Below are positions 1-6,910 of a stretch of DNA of 10,105 nt, one piece after another. The DNA comes from Arenicellales bacterium (lineage in GTDB: Bacteria > Pseudomonadota > Gammaproteobacteria > BMS3Bbin11). Every line of letters starts with the position of its first letter. The first letter of the stretch is position 1. The position numbers were made by a program, and so were the translations under genes. The notes under the pieces are model-generated. The model made no database searches. It saw only the letters and a program-made list of their open reading frames with translations, and was not told the origin of the DNA. The stretch is taken from the NCBI GenBank assembly GCA_029287965.1, contig JARFQC010000182.1, forward strand, positions 1 to 10,105, read 5' to 3'.

Positions 1-553
1 TGATTCGTGCCAGAACCGGACGGCTGGCTTCACCCATCACCAGCGCAAGCAATGGTACAACAAGGAACGGTAACGCGTAGGCGATATTGTACACAATGAC
101 CACCGACAACGATCCCGTTGCGCTCAGGTCGGCTTTCAGCACCTGGTCGATCGCCGCGAAATAAGGCAGGGCGAAGGGTATCCCGATAAGATTGATGACA
201 CCACCCATTGAAAAGGCCTTGATCAGCGACATCTCCGCATCGGCTGACCGCTCGGTTTGCGTTGAATCACTACTGCGGCTCCGCCATGCCACCCACAGCA
301 ACAGCAGCCCGATGACCAGGCTTATCCAGTAATCTATCGGTTCCGGGTTGGTTATCCTTTCTGCTATGACGTTAAAAGCCACCGCGAAGAGCACACCGAA
401 GGCAAGGTAAGCCATGGTATGACCCAGCAACACGGCAAGAGAGTTTGCTAATGGCCGTGTGGTGCCTACTGCATAGACCATGAATGCGAAAAGTACCGGG
501 TTGACAATATCTGCCAGGAGGATGGGCGGTAGTGTCAGCCAGAGTTCATGCAT
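1..553 (-). CDS. GAP/LysE-like multi-pass membrane protein, C-terminus cut by window edge
   Basis: The reading frame is open from an ATG at 553 down to base 1 with no stop, giving about 184 residues; the C-terminal end lies outside the window. The protein is strongly hydrophobic. Segments begin with LPPILLADIVNPVLFAFMVY near the N-terminus, then LLGHTMAYLAFGVLFAVAF, then WISLVIGLLLLWVAW around residues 75-90. A short charged cytoplasmic-type stretch rich in Ser, Arg and Glu follows, and then at least two more hydrophobic segments, one containing IPFALPYFAAID. The layout of three helices, a charged loop and three helices, with an early Asp-Ile-Val-Asn-Pro motif, resembles the LysE/GAP (SfLAP) superfamily of small exporters. 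The substrate is not predictable. An AGGA lies about 10 nt upstream of the chosen ATG. A nearby ATG at 558 is in another frame and runs into a stop after seven codons. Family membership is inferred from pattern only. Confidence 0.72.
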   Translation of the reverse strand, partial: MHELWLTLPPILLADIVNPVLFAFMVYAVGTTRPLANSLAVLLGHTMAYLAFGVLFAVAFNVIAERITNPEPIDYWISLVIGLLLLWVAWRSRSSDSTQTERSADAEMSLIKAFSMGGVINLIGIPFALPYFAAIDQVLKADLSATGSLSVVIVYNIAYALPFLVVPLLALVMGEASRPVLARI

Positions 554-785
554 GCCATTGATTCCTGCCGATCGATTCGGGCAGATCATAACACGGTAGC
601 CTGGCAAGCCTGGTGAAACCACTCAGGAAAGAAAACAGCCTATAGAATGCGGGGAATACGGGCACTACCGGGTGTAACGATACGCATTACTGTTCACATC
701 ATGGGCCGTTGATTCTTGCCGCACGTTGATGGGGTACGACGAAGACGTAGCATGCCAGTAGCGAGCTTTCATAACGATGAATTCT

Positions 786-1268
786 TCACCCATGCAAGCC
801 AGGCCCATGCTTAACAATAGGGGACTGGCAAAGCGTCCTCGTACCTGCAACAGTGATATCCAGTTTGTAGTTGGCCTTTTCACCGCGACGGGCAGCACTC
901 CGCATCAGGTAGACACGAATCGTGTAATCACCACTTTCCGGTAAGCGCCCTTCGTACCGGTTACCTTCAACCGATCCAATAAACATGGCGACCTGCGTCT
1001 CGCCTGGTGCCAGGATATTGAAGTAACTGCTTGCATTATCTGTAGTGAGATTGATGACGATATCTTGTTCACCACATCCATATAGTTTGTAGTCCACGCT
1101 GTTATAACCCGTGATACTGCCGATGATCGTAACGCCGCTTTCTCCACTGGGAATCTGGATGCGTTCGCTGCGCATGTCATCTGCAGAAGAGGTAGTCGTG
1201 AGGAGGCCCAGGCCTGCAATGCAACAGGCGAACAGGGTAACAATGCGGACAAGTCTCTGGTCAATCAT
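786..1268 (-). CDS. PliG-like periplasmic g-type lysozyme inhibitor family protein
   Basis: This 160-residue exported protein has a signal peptide: charged MIDQRLVR, a hydrophobic core to about residue 23, and likely cleavage near SSA-DD (residue 29). The mature part resembles PliG (E. coli YcgK) across its length. It has an N-terminal strand SGVTIIGSITGYNSVDYKLY (residues 42-63 region), a central turn with SSYFNILAPG, and the family's diagnostic C-terminal stretch LPESGDYTIRVYLMR followed by SAARRGEKANYKLDITV (109-140). PliG proteins bind the active site of g-type lysozymes in the periplasm and protect peptidoglycan; that function is inferred here from family resemblance. The frame stays open upstream to 1400, but the ATG at 1268 was chosen because GGAG lies 9 nt upstream and a signal peptide starts exactly there. 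About 20 C-terminal residues (after residue 140) extend past the usual family end and include Cys147, which could pair with Cys65. Confidence 0.75.
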   Translation of the reverse strand: MIDQRLVRIVTLFACCIAGLGLLTTTSSADDMRSERIQIPSGESGVTIIGSITGYNSVDYKLYGCGEQDIVINLTTDNASSYFNILAPGETQVAMFIGSVEGNRYEGRLPESGDYTIRVYLMRSAARRGEKANYKLDITVAGTRTLCQSPIVKHGPGLHG

Positions 1269-1398
1269 GTTGTTTGGCTCCAGCAATTTTTCAAGACCCA
1301 TAAGTTTAATCATACTCACATTCCGGTCGATTTGTGAAACCTGCGCTGCTACCGGGTTACTGCAGACCAGAGCAAATAATCTTCTCGCTATTGACCAC

Positions 1399-1425
1399 AA
1401 AAAAACCGCCTCGTAAGGCGGTTTT
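1399..1425 (-). terminator. Rho-independent terminator of the LEA-like gene
   Basis: A perfect 9-bp stem, AAAACCGCC (1402-1410) and GGCGGTTTT (1417-1425), encloses a 6-nt loop. Read on the minus strand it is followed by seven T residues (complement of 1399-1405), which is the classic intrinsic terminator shape. It lies 45 nt downstream of the stop at 1470. In the plus direction the U-tract is only four bases, so any plus-strand activity would be weak. Confidence 0.9.
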
Positions 1426-1469
1426 CTGTAATGATATCGATAACATCAATTACGCGGGTCGGAACACAA

Positions 1470-1787
1470 TCACTTCATGGCTGCACCAGCCGCGTCCTTC
1501 GCTGACTCGGCAGCACCTTCCGCGGCTTGATCTTTTCCTTTATCCATAGCGGAGTCCATCGCTTCGTTCGCCTTGTCCTTGGCCATATCCGCTGCCTTGT
1601 CCGTGGCATCGTTTGCCATATCGCTGGCCATTTCCTTGCCTTTTTCCTTCGCCGCATTGGTCATTTCATCTGACGTGCTGGAGCTGGCTTTGTCTGCCGC
1701 GCCTTCTGCCGCCTTGCCGGCCATATCGCTTGCGATCGCAGGTGCCGAGATAATCATGAGTGATGCGATAATTAATTTGAGTTTCAT
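1470..1787 (-). CDS. Small exported Ala/Lys/Asp-rich LEA-like helical protein
   Basis: The product is 105 residues. It has a clear signal peptide, MKLKLIIASLMIISAPAIA, with predicted cleavage before Ser20. The mature 86 residues are almost entirely Ala, Lys, Asp, Glu, Met, Gly and Ser, with no Cys, Trp, Tyr or Phe. The spacing is amphipathic and roughly 11-residue, for example KAADMAKDKAN, then EAMDSAMDKGK, then DQAAEGAAESA. This composition is typical of group-3 LEA-like or apolipoprotein-like proteins, which are disordered in solution and become helical on drying or on binding membranes. A role as a periplasmic stress or membrane-surface protectant is inference only. GGAG lies 6-7 nt upstream of the ATG. 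The gene seems monocistronic, with a strong intrinsic terminator behind it. Low-complexity proteins like this are hard to assign by homology, so the function should be treated as unknown. Confidence 0.8.
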   Translation of the reverse strand: MKLKLIIASLMIISAPAIASDMAGKAAEGAADKASSSTSDEMTNAAKEKGKEMASDMANDATDKAADMAKDKANEAMDSAMDKGKDQAAEGAAESAKDAAGAAMK

Positions 1788-1896
1788 ACAATGCTCCAGT
1801 AGTTGTAAATTATGGGTACCCGTTTACGGGAAGCGAATCCTACCCGCTCCGGCGTGTGCGCACAATATCTGCTTGTACCGGCTGTACTGTTGACGG

Positions 1897-2019
1897 CTAT
1901 TCGCCAGGGTGCAACAGCTCGTTCACGTTGGCCTGCATCTGCGTTAGGAAATCCCCTTCACTTGGCACGTTCATGACCGGGTCGAAAACCACGACCTTGA
2001 CGCCCAATTGCTGTAATCA
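1897..2019 (-). pseudogene. Orphaned C-terminal tail of the metal-binding protein gene behind an in-frame TGA
   Basis: Reading on in the same frame past the TGA at 2019-2017 gives 39 sense codons and then TAG at 1899-1897. The peptide starts LQQLGVKVVVFDPVMN and ends QANVNELLHPGE. It fits the expected C-terminus of ZnuA/TroA-type binding proteins: a Leu-Gly-Val strand, a hydrophobic strand ending in Asp-Pro that normally supplies a metal ligand, and a final helix. No frameshift is needed to join it to the upstream gene, so a single base change (for example CGA to TGA) explains the break. No SD or start codon suggests independent translation. Confidence 0.8.
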
Positions 2020-2823
2020 CTCGCGTGTTTCCGGCAGGGGCTGTCTCTCCCACAGCATCACATCGGCGGGAAATGCCTGCAGCTTACGGGACAACATCCG
2101 CCACTCGTCAGGATCGGGCATGACGTCCGGCTCCCAGGTCACGGATTCGATATTCAGTTTGTAGCGCCTCGCCAGGTACTGGTAGACAGGATGGGAGGCG
2201 AGCATCGGTCGATCCGCATATTGACCGGCTACACGTTGCATTTCCCTGTCGAGCTTTTCGAGGTCTCGGGCCAGCTTTTGATAGTTGGCCTCGAACACGT
2301 CTGCCATTGCCGGCCTGGCCCTGCTCATTGCCGCGTTAATGCTCTGTGCATGCTGCGCGGCAAGGCTGAAATCCAGCCAGGTCGTGAATGCAGTGCCCGC
2401 ATGGGAGTGATCGCCACCCGGGCCATGCTGGTGTGTCACGCTTTGCTCTACCGGGATATAGGCATCGCGAAATGACGCAGAGGTATTGACCCGTCTTCTG
2501 CCGGGTAAAGACACCCTATCGACCCATTTCGCATAACCGGCGCCGTTGAGCAGTACCAGGTCTGCCTGCTGATACGCGGTTATCGTATCGCTGTCAGGCA
2601 TCCAGAAAGCGGGATCCTCTCCTGCCGGAACGGGTAAATGCACATCGACATGCTCACCACCGATGCGCCGGGCAAAATAGGCTAACGGATAGTTGACGCT
2701 GTAAACGACCAGCTTTTCAGACACGCTACCTGCTGCCATTGCACAGGGTGACGACAACATACCGATAATGATGGTAACGAATGAAATAAACCTGACAGGA
2801 TAGCGTGTTGATTTCAAATACAT
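2017..2823 (-). CDS. Zinc/manganese-type ABC substrate-binding protein (ZnuA/TroA family), truncated by in-frame TGA
   Basis: The product is 268 residues, against about 307 if read through the stop. The signal peptide starts at the ATG at 2823, with a hydrophobic stretch from residue 11 and likely cleavage at AMA-AG (30-31). The frame is open further upstream to 2892, but only this start places the signal peptide correctly; its SD is weak (GGGA about 9 nt upstream). The mature part shows the TroA fold order: strand KLVVYSVNYPLAYFARRIGG, PAGEDPAFWMPD (67-77), QADLVLLNGAGYAKW (86-100), a His-rich loop THQHGPGGDHSH (130-141), a long helix (155-200), and LASHPVYQYLARRY (208-221), where His211 is a probable ligand. 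The usual DPH histidine is replaced by DPAFW. The Asp-Pro that normally supplies the last ligand falls behind the stop. The gene follows a MacB/FtsX-type transporter pair, not ZnuB/ZnuC, after 172 bp containing a palindromic repeat. The truncated product is probably impaired unless the TGA is an error or is read through. Confidence 0.82.
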   Translation of the reverse strand: MYLKSTRYPVRFISFVTIIIGMLSSPCAMAAGSVSEKLVVYSVNYPLAYFARRIGGEHVDVHLPVPAGEDPAFWMPDSDTITAYQQADLVLLNGAGYAKWVDRVSLPGRRRVNTSASFRDAYIPVEQSVTHQHGPGGDHSHAGTAFTTWLDFSLAAQHAQSINAAMSRARPAMADVFEANYQKLARDLEKLDREMQRVAGQYADRPMLASHPVYQYLARRYKLNIESVTWEPDVMPDPDEWRMLSRKLQAFPADVMLWERQPLPETRE

Positions 2824-2904
2824 ACTTGCTGTCCCATTAAAAGAATCCGGATTGCATTTTAACCGCCTCATCCTGCCTGGAAAATGAAGCAAGCCTTAAT
2901 TGAA

Positions 2905-2979
2905 CCGTCATTCCGGGCTAGACCCGGAATCCAGTGATTCAACGGCTTACTGGATACCGGCTTTTGCCGGTATGTCGGT
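2905..2979. repeat. REP-like composite palindromic element
   Basis: About 75 bp form three nested or adjacent hairpins: ATTCCGGG/CCCGGAAT (2910-2929, 5-nt centre), ATCCAGT/ACTGGAT (2929-2935 with 2949-2955), and ATACCGGC-TTTT-GCCGGTAT (2954-2973). The outer ends ACCGTCAT and ATGTCGGT are imperfect inverse copies. The layout CGTCATTCCGG...GGAATCCAG...CTGGATACCGG...CCGGTATG is that of dispersed REP-like repeats common in many proteobacterial genomes. It sits between the permease and the binding-protein gene, where it could stabilise or attenuate the polycistronic mRNA. There is no T-tract, so it is not an intrinsic terminator. Confidence 0.8.
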
Positions 2980-2995
2980 CATAAAAATCATGCGA

Positions 2996-4174
2996 TTAGC
3001 TCAGCAACAGGTATCGCACGAGTGACGCGCTGTTTGCAGATACGAGCGTGAGCAGGATAGCGCAAAGCAACGCGCTGGCAGCCACGATGATCACTATCTC
3101 CGCCAGCAGCAGTCGTGCCATGGTCATGCGACTGCAGCCCATGCGGAATATCGTATCCATCTCGTCCTGGCGGATACGCAAGGACAGGATGAAGACCAGC
3201 ACCATGGTCAGCAGGGTCGCCAATCCGACAATCACGATTACGCCGTCGATGACTGTCTTGATACGAAATATATTCTCCAGCAGGCCATCAACGACGTCGA
3301 CCGGCCTGACGACCTGGTAACTATCATGGTCCTGGTATCGGCCGCGCAGCAACGCCGCTGCTTTGTCATCATTTGCCTGCACGATTAGAGCAGTGAGTGG
3401 ATAGATCGAACTGTCACCGTGAAAATGAAAGCTGTCGATATTATCGGCAGTGATCTCCGCATACTGCATCAGCTTCGCATTGGCCGTGACGCTGTCGTCA
3501 TCTTTCTGCAGGATCACAGATGAATCACCGGTCCTGGCCAGGTCCTGGTGTCCGTGTCCCAGTCCCTCGATGATCCAGGCCGTGCGGGTGTCGACAAACA
3601 CCGCCGCGTCGTCCGGCCCATGACTGCGCTCCATCACCCCCGCCACCTTCATCTTCAGCGGGTACACGCCGGCAATGTCGAACAGGTTGTCCGGTGAAGA
3701 GACCAGGCTGTCGCCCGGGCCGATGCCGAGCTTGCTGGCCACGTCGGCGCCAATCACGGATTCACCGAGCAAGGTCATCATGCGCCCTTCGCCAATGCGA
3801 AGGGAACGGAAATCAAAGTAGTCCAGGCTGGTGCCGACAATCGGGAAACCGCGTGCACGGAAGCGCATGTAGAGGGGAATCGCATAGGCGAGTTCGCTCG
3901 CATCGACCTGCTCCGAAGCATCGAGACCTATCCGGGGCGGCATGCTGTCGTCGAAATACAGGCTGTTCATGACCAGGTCCAGGGCGCTGCCTTTGGCGCC
4001 GAGCAGCAGTGGCGTATCCGTTGCCCGCGAGCGCAGCTGCTGTTCACTTTCATCCAGCAGCAGTTGCAGGGCCAGCGGCAGGAATGCGATCAGCGTGACA
4101 CTGGCAATCAGGATCAGCGACTTGCCACGGTTCCAGGTGACGTAACGCCAGGCGATATACAGGCTGTCCATCAT
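2996..4174 (-). CDS. MacB/FtsX-family ABC transporter permease
   Basis: The 392-residue inner-membrane protein has helix 1 at about 19-40, a large extracytoplasmic domain (about 41-305, MacB_PCD-like), helix 2 at about 308-333 and helix 3 at about 353-379. Between helices 2 and 3 is the family-typical coupling segment RIRQDEMDTIFRMGCSR. The end LVRYLLLS gives little room for the fourth helix found in classical MacB/LolE proteins. The periplasmic domain carries His clusters, GLGHGHQDL (204-212) and SFHFHGD (248-254), plus RSHGPDD (183-189); these could contact a metal, though that is inference. The start codon overlaps the stop of the ATPase gene as ATGA, so translation is probably coupled and the two proteins form one transporter. 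FtsX/MacB permeases usually drive mechanotransmission or lipoprotein/peptide movement, not classical solute import. Its pairing with a ZnuA-like protein resembles the arrangement of ZrgABC-type zinc systems. Confidence 0.85.
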   Translation of the reverse strand: MMDSLYIAWRYVTWNRGKSLILIASVTLIAFLPLALQLLLDESEQQLRSRATDTPLLLGAKGSALDLVMNSLYFDDSMPPRIGLDASEQVDASELAYAIPLYMRFRARGFPIVGTSLDYFDFRSLRIGEGRMMTLLGESVIGADVASKLGIGPGDSLVSSPDNLFDIAGVYPLKMKVAGVMERSHGPDDAAVFVDTRTAWIIEGLGHGHQDLARTGDSSVILQKDDDSVTANAKLMQYAEITADNIDSFHFHGDSSIYPLTALIVQANDDKAAALLRGRYQDHDSYQVVRPVDVVDGLLENIFRIKTVIDGVIVIVGLATLLTMVLVFILSLRIRQDEMDTIFRMGCSRMTMARLLLAEIVIIVAASALLCAILLTLVSANSASLVRYLLLS

Positions 4175-4836
4175 GCCCCGCTCGCCCGGAAGTCGTGAAA
4201 GTCGACGACCCGATCAAAGCGCGGCAGCAGCTCGTGGTCATGTGTAACGGCCAGCAGCGTGGCAGAGTGCGCTTCGACACGCTCGAACAGCAAGTCCAGG
4301 ATTAGTGACTTGTTGTCCGGGTCGAGGTTGCCGGTGGCTTCGTCGGCCAGGATCAGTTTCGGCTCCGGCAGCAATGCCCGGCAGATGGCAGCACGCTGTT
4401 GTTCACCCTGGCTCAACGCATCTGGATGACGCTTCATTTTATCGCCCAGCCCCATGCTGTCAGCCAGTGCAAGGGCGCGCTCACGCACCTGCCTGTCGAG
4501 CACCAGGGCGCCGGATATGCGGTATGGATGAAGGATGTTATCCAGCACGGTGAGATATTCGAGCAGGCGAAAATCCTGGAACACGAACCCGATTTGCGCG
4601 ATGCGATAATTGCGCCGGGCAGCATCGTTCATATCGCTGATAGCCGTATCATCGATGAACACCCTGCCCGACTGTGGCAGGCTGATCCCTGCAATCAGGT
4701 TGAGCAGTGTGGTCTTGCCGGAACCGCTGGGACCGATAACCGCCAGCTTTTCACCGGGCGCAGCAGAGAACTCAGGAATCGACAGCCTGAATGTCGAGGC
4801 CGGGTAGCTGAAATGCAGTGAATCGACGGCGATCAT
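4171..4836 (-). CDS. ABC transporter ATP-binding protein (LolD/MacB-type)
   Basis: This 221-residue cytoplasmic ATPase has all nucleotide-binding motifs: Walker A GPSGSGKT (35-42), Q-loop Gln87 in FVFQDFRLLEYLTVLDN, signature LSQGE (141-145), Walker B LILADEATGNLD (161-172) with catalytic Glu166, and H-loop His199 in VTHDHEL. The LSQGE signature replaces the usual LSGGQ. The DEATGNLD sequence, the LLEYLTVLDNI region and the short length place it in the LolD/MacB/FtsE branch, which works with FtsX-like permeases; that matches the permease encoded immediately downstream with a 4-nt ATGA overlap. It would power that permease at the inner membrane. No convincing SD precedes the ATG, and translation may depend on the upstream gene, whose stop lies 63 nt away. 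No other ATG upstream in frame offers a better start. Confidence 0.92.
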   Translation of the reverse strand: MIAVDSLHFSYPASTFRLSIPEFSAAPGEKLAVIGPSGSGKTTLLNLIAGISLPQSGRVFIDDTAISDMNDAARRNYRIAQIGFVFQDFRLLEYLTVLDNILHPYRISGALVLDRQVRERALALADSMGLGDKMKRHPDALSQGEQQRAAICRALLPEPKLILADEATGNLDPDNKSLILDLLFERVEAHSATLLAVTHDHELLPRFDRVVDFHDFRASGA

Positions 4837-4899
4837 GGCAAATCCGGATATTGCTTCATCGGCACCATGTGTTGAACGGAATGATGCATCGCTTGCCTG

Positions 4900-6729
4900 T
4901 CACGATCCCTGGCTGGTCCCGGCTGGAACAGGCGCGCCGGGTTCGATGCGTTTCTCCTCGACCAGGTCGAGACCGGTAATTTTCCAGTTGCCATTAACGG
5001 GTGCGATGGTGATCACGGCATCGTAGTAGTTCTTGCGTGTATGCACGTGGCCCCAGTGGCCAACGCTGCCCTGCGCCGTCCAGTTCGCATCGACAGCGAA
5101 TGCATTGTCTACCATCGGGCGTGCCCTGGCGGATAAAACTTCAACGTCCTTGACCCGCGCCTGTGCGCCACCCGCCTGCTTGATCGCAAAAGACTTGCGG
5201 TTCTGCAGGTAGATGTCGGTAAGCAGGTCGCCCTCGACACTGATTGCCAGCTTGTCATAGACATTGGCCTCTTCACGGAAATCGAATGCGCGGTATACGT
5301 TATCTAGCAGGCTGGCAACCACCAGCCGCGCCTCCGTGTCATCCAGTCCGGTCAGCATGGACACGGGCCGTTCGAACTCGATCTTCATACGCGGGTACAT
5401 CACGACTGCCAGTACGATTGCCAATCCGGCCGCGCTGTATACCGGCCACAGGCTGCTGCCGGAGCGACTGCGTCGACGCCAGATGACCAGGATGGGTATC
5501 AACGCCGCGATAGCCAGCAGGCTGATCAACGGCACCTGCAGTTTATTAACCGTATCGGCCAGGCTCACATCGACGACGGTAGCCGGTACATAGTTTTTCA
5601 GGTAATTGGTCCAGGTATGCACATTGTCTTCCGGCGTCAGGAAGGTCGGCAGCGGGCCGGCCGGATCGGAGGCGGTAGCCGGCACGCGCTGAATCTGCTC
5701 GGAGAACAAGTCCCAGTCCACCGTCACCTGCTGCGGTATTTCGTCCGTCAGGTAGGCCATGATGACACCGATAATGGCGGTCGATATTTCCAGGCGCTGG
5801 CGCTGTTCGATCAACTGGATGCCACTCAGGCCGACCTTCACGTAGCTGCTGCGATCGAGGATGGGTTTGACCGGCTGGCCATCTATGTGCAGCGTGTTGC
5901 GGGTCAACAGGAACTCGCCGATCCTCTGCATAAGCCCATCGAGTTCATCGGCCTCGATGTACTCGTCACCACGTAATCCCAGGTCCATCCAGTTGGCCAT
6001 GTCCTTGACGCGGGTGAGCACCTCGTGGCGCACCTCGTAATCCTCGACATACAGGAACGACATCATCGCCGACTTGTGGTGGCGCTTAAGGTTAGGATTA
6101 TCGAACTTCGTATACCACGGATCATCCCAGTCCAGACGGACAGTTGCGGCGGCGCCGAGATAGCGGAAATCGATGATCGGGACAGCCTTGTGATAGGCAA
6201 TGAAACCCAGCGTCACGATCGGCCTGCCCTCGGCATCGAGCGGCGGAACGAAGACCAGCGATTCAGGCTGGCCTGAAAACGGATACACCAGTTCAACATA
6301 CATGACACGCTTGTCGGCAGGTGCCTCGGGTACCCGCTGACGCGTGTACGGGTTGATCATGCCGGCAAAAGGCGATTTGCGGTCGACGCGACTTCGGGGT
6401 TCAACCCGCACCAGGCTGGCTTGCAGCGGGACGCCATCGGGTGTGAGAACCTTGAGGACTTTCTCTGAAAAATTGCGCATCCGTTCTGACCGGGATGGCC
6501 GTTCACCATCATCCTGCTTCAGCCAGTCGTCCGGAACGAGGCTCTCGAACGTATCGATATCACCCACGTATACCTCGAGCACGATGCGCACGTGGTCATC
6601 CATAACGTAGATCTCGGCGATATTCGGAGACGTCTCGGCGCCGGTCAGGTTAATCCAGTCGGCATGGGCGACTAACGGCGCCAGGTTGAGCAGCAGCAAA
6701 GCTGTAATAAGAAAACGGCGGAGGAACAT
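4900..6729 (-). CDS. Large exported, membrane-anchored protein of unknown function with NTF2-like C-terminal domain
   Basis: The product is 609 residues and I do not recognise it as a named family. The signal peptide (1-23, ending LVAHA-DW) is followed by a large extracytoplasmic region (24-395) of alternating strands. Notable here are YVELVYPFSG (144-153), GFIAYHKAVPIIDFRYLG (175-192) and a His/Arg-rich patch NLKRHHKSAMMS (213-224). Two closely spaced helices, about 397-417 and 427-446, have RRRSRSGSS between them, suggesting a hairpin with a short cytoplasmic turn. The last 145 residues begin around DDTEARLVVASLLDNVYRAF, contain HVHTRKNYYDAVITI, and end NWKITGLDLVEEKRI. This looks like a periplasmic NTF2-like alpha+beta fold, by pattern only. 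It is first in the probable operon with the ABC ATPase (63 nt downstream) and permease. An accessory or substrate-delivery role is inferred from position. The SD is weak (GAG 7 nt upstream). Confidence 0.75.
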   Translation of the reverse strand: MFLRRFLITALLLLNLAPLVAHADWINLTGAETSPNIAEIYVMDDHVRIVLEVYVGDIDTFESLVPDDWLKQDDGERPSRSERMRNFSEKVLKVLTPDGVPLQASLVRVEPRSRVDRKSPFAGMINPYTRQRVPEAPADKRVMYVELVYPFSGQPESLVFVPPLDAEGRPIVTLGFIAYHKAVPIIDFRYLGAAATVRLDWDDPWYTKFDNPNLKRHHKSAMMSFLYVEDYEVRHEVLTRVKDMANWMDLGLRGDEYIEADELDGLMQRIGEFLLTRNTLHIDGQPVKPILDRSSYVKVGLSGIQLIEQRQRLEISTAIIGVIMAYLTDEIPQQVTVDWDLFSEQIQRVPATASDPAGPLPTFLTPEDNVHTWTNYLKNYVPATVVDVSLADTVNKLQVPLISLLAIAALIPILVIWRRRSRSGSSLWPVYSAAGLAIVLAVVMYPRMKIEFERPVSMLTGLDDTEARLVVASLLDNVYRAFDFREEANVYDKLAISVEGDLLTDIYLQNRKSFAIKQAGGAQARVKDVEVLSARARPMVDNAFAVDANWTAQGSVGHWGHVHTRKNYYDAVITIAPVNGNWKITGLDLVEEKRIEPGAPVPAGTSQGS

Positions 6730-6823
6730 CGGAATCTCGGCAAAAGTCAGTCGGCCATTATCTTTTTCGCCAACCCAACATACAAGTGGCTGATGGTGAT
6801 ACCTGTCCTTCCCTTGCTATTCA

Positions 6824-6840
6824 CGCACCATAATTGAGCG
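6824..6840. promoter_or_regulatory. Candidate NtrC-like enhancer site, distal
   Basis: CGCACCATAATTGAGCG matches the NtrC dyad TGCACCAACATGGTGCA (glnA-type site, as I recall it) at 11 of 17 positions; in core form it is GCAC-N7-GAGC against GCAC-N7-GTGC. Its centre is about 105 bp upstream of the transcription start expected from the sigma-54 promoter. With the proximal site it also forms a 12-nt inverted repeat with one mismatch (6820-6831 and 6864-6875). Confidence 0.45.
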
Positions 6841-6854
6841 AATTTACTTTTCTA

Positions 6855-6871
6855 TTATCGAACATGGTGCA
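6855..6871. promoter_or_regulatory. Candidate NtrC-like enhancer site, proximal
   Basis: TTATCGAACATGGTGCA matches the glnA-type NtrC site at 13 of 17 positions, with one perfect half (GAACATGGTGCA region) and a poor left half. Its centre (6863) is 31 bp, about three helical turns, from the centre of the distal site, close to the spacing of the paired NtrC sites in front of enterobacterial glnA. It lies about 74 bp upstream of the expected start site. The site could also influence the divergent gene at 6729. Confidence 0.5.
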
Positions 6872-6910
6872 TGAAACAAGGAAAAATGACCGTTATAGCC
6901 TGTTCTGGGC

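Noticed and set aside
554..785. A regulatory RNA or promoter in the gap between the GAP-like and PliG-like genes
   Set aside because: There is an imperfect hairpin at 565-584 and a TATGAT-like hexamer, but no -35 at correct spacing and no terminator; nothing could be supported.
665..898. A separate small gene, or a frameshifted extension of the PliG-like protein
   Set aside because: It overlaps the 3' end of that gene in another frame, has no SD, and shows no family-like sequence.
1573..1893. A hydrophobic plus-strand protein opposite the LEA-like gene
   Set aside because: It is the mirror of Ala/Asp/Lys codons, whose complements give Ala/Ser/Leu-rich strings; the minus frame has the signal peptide, SD and terminator.
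2017..2019. The TGA in the binding-protein gene as a selenocysteine or programmed recoding site
   Set aside because: No SECIS-like hairpin is evident right after it, the family has no known selenocysteine at this place, and a simple CGA-to-TGA or TGG-to-TGA change explains it.
2994..3030. A tRNA-like start (GCGATTAGCTCAGC) on the plus strand
   Set aside because: It lies within the 3' end of the permease gene and no anticodon arm or GGTTCGA-type T arm follows.
3694..3972. Plus-strand Arg/Cys-rich reading frames inside the ABC and 609-residue genes
   Set aside because: They are shadows of well-supported minus-strand genes and show no recognisable domains.
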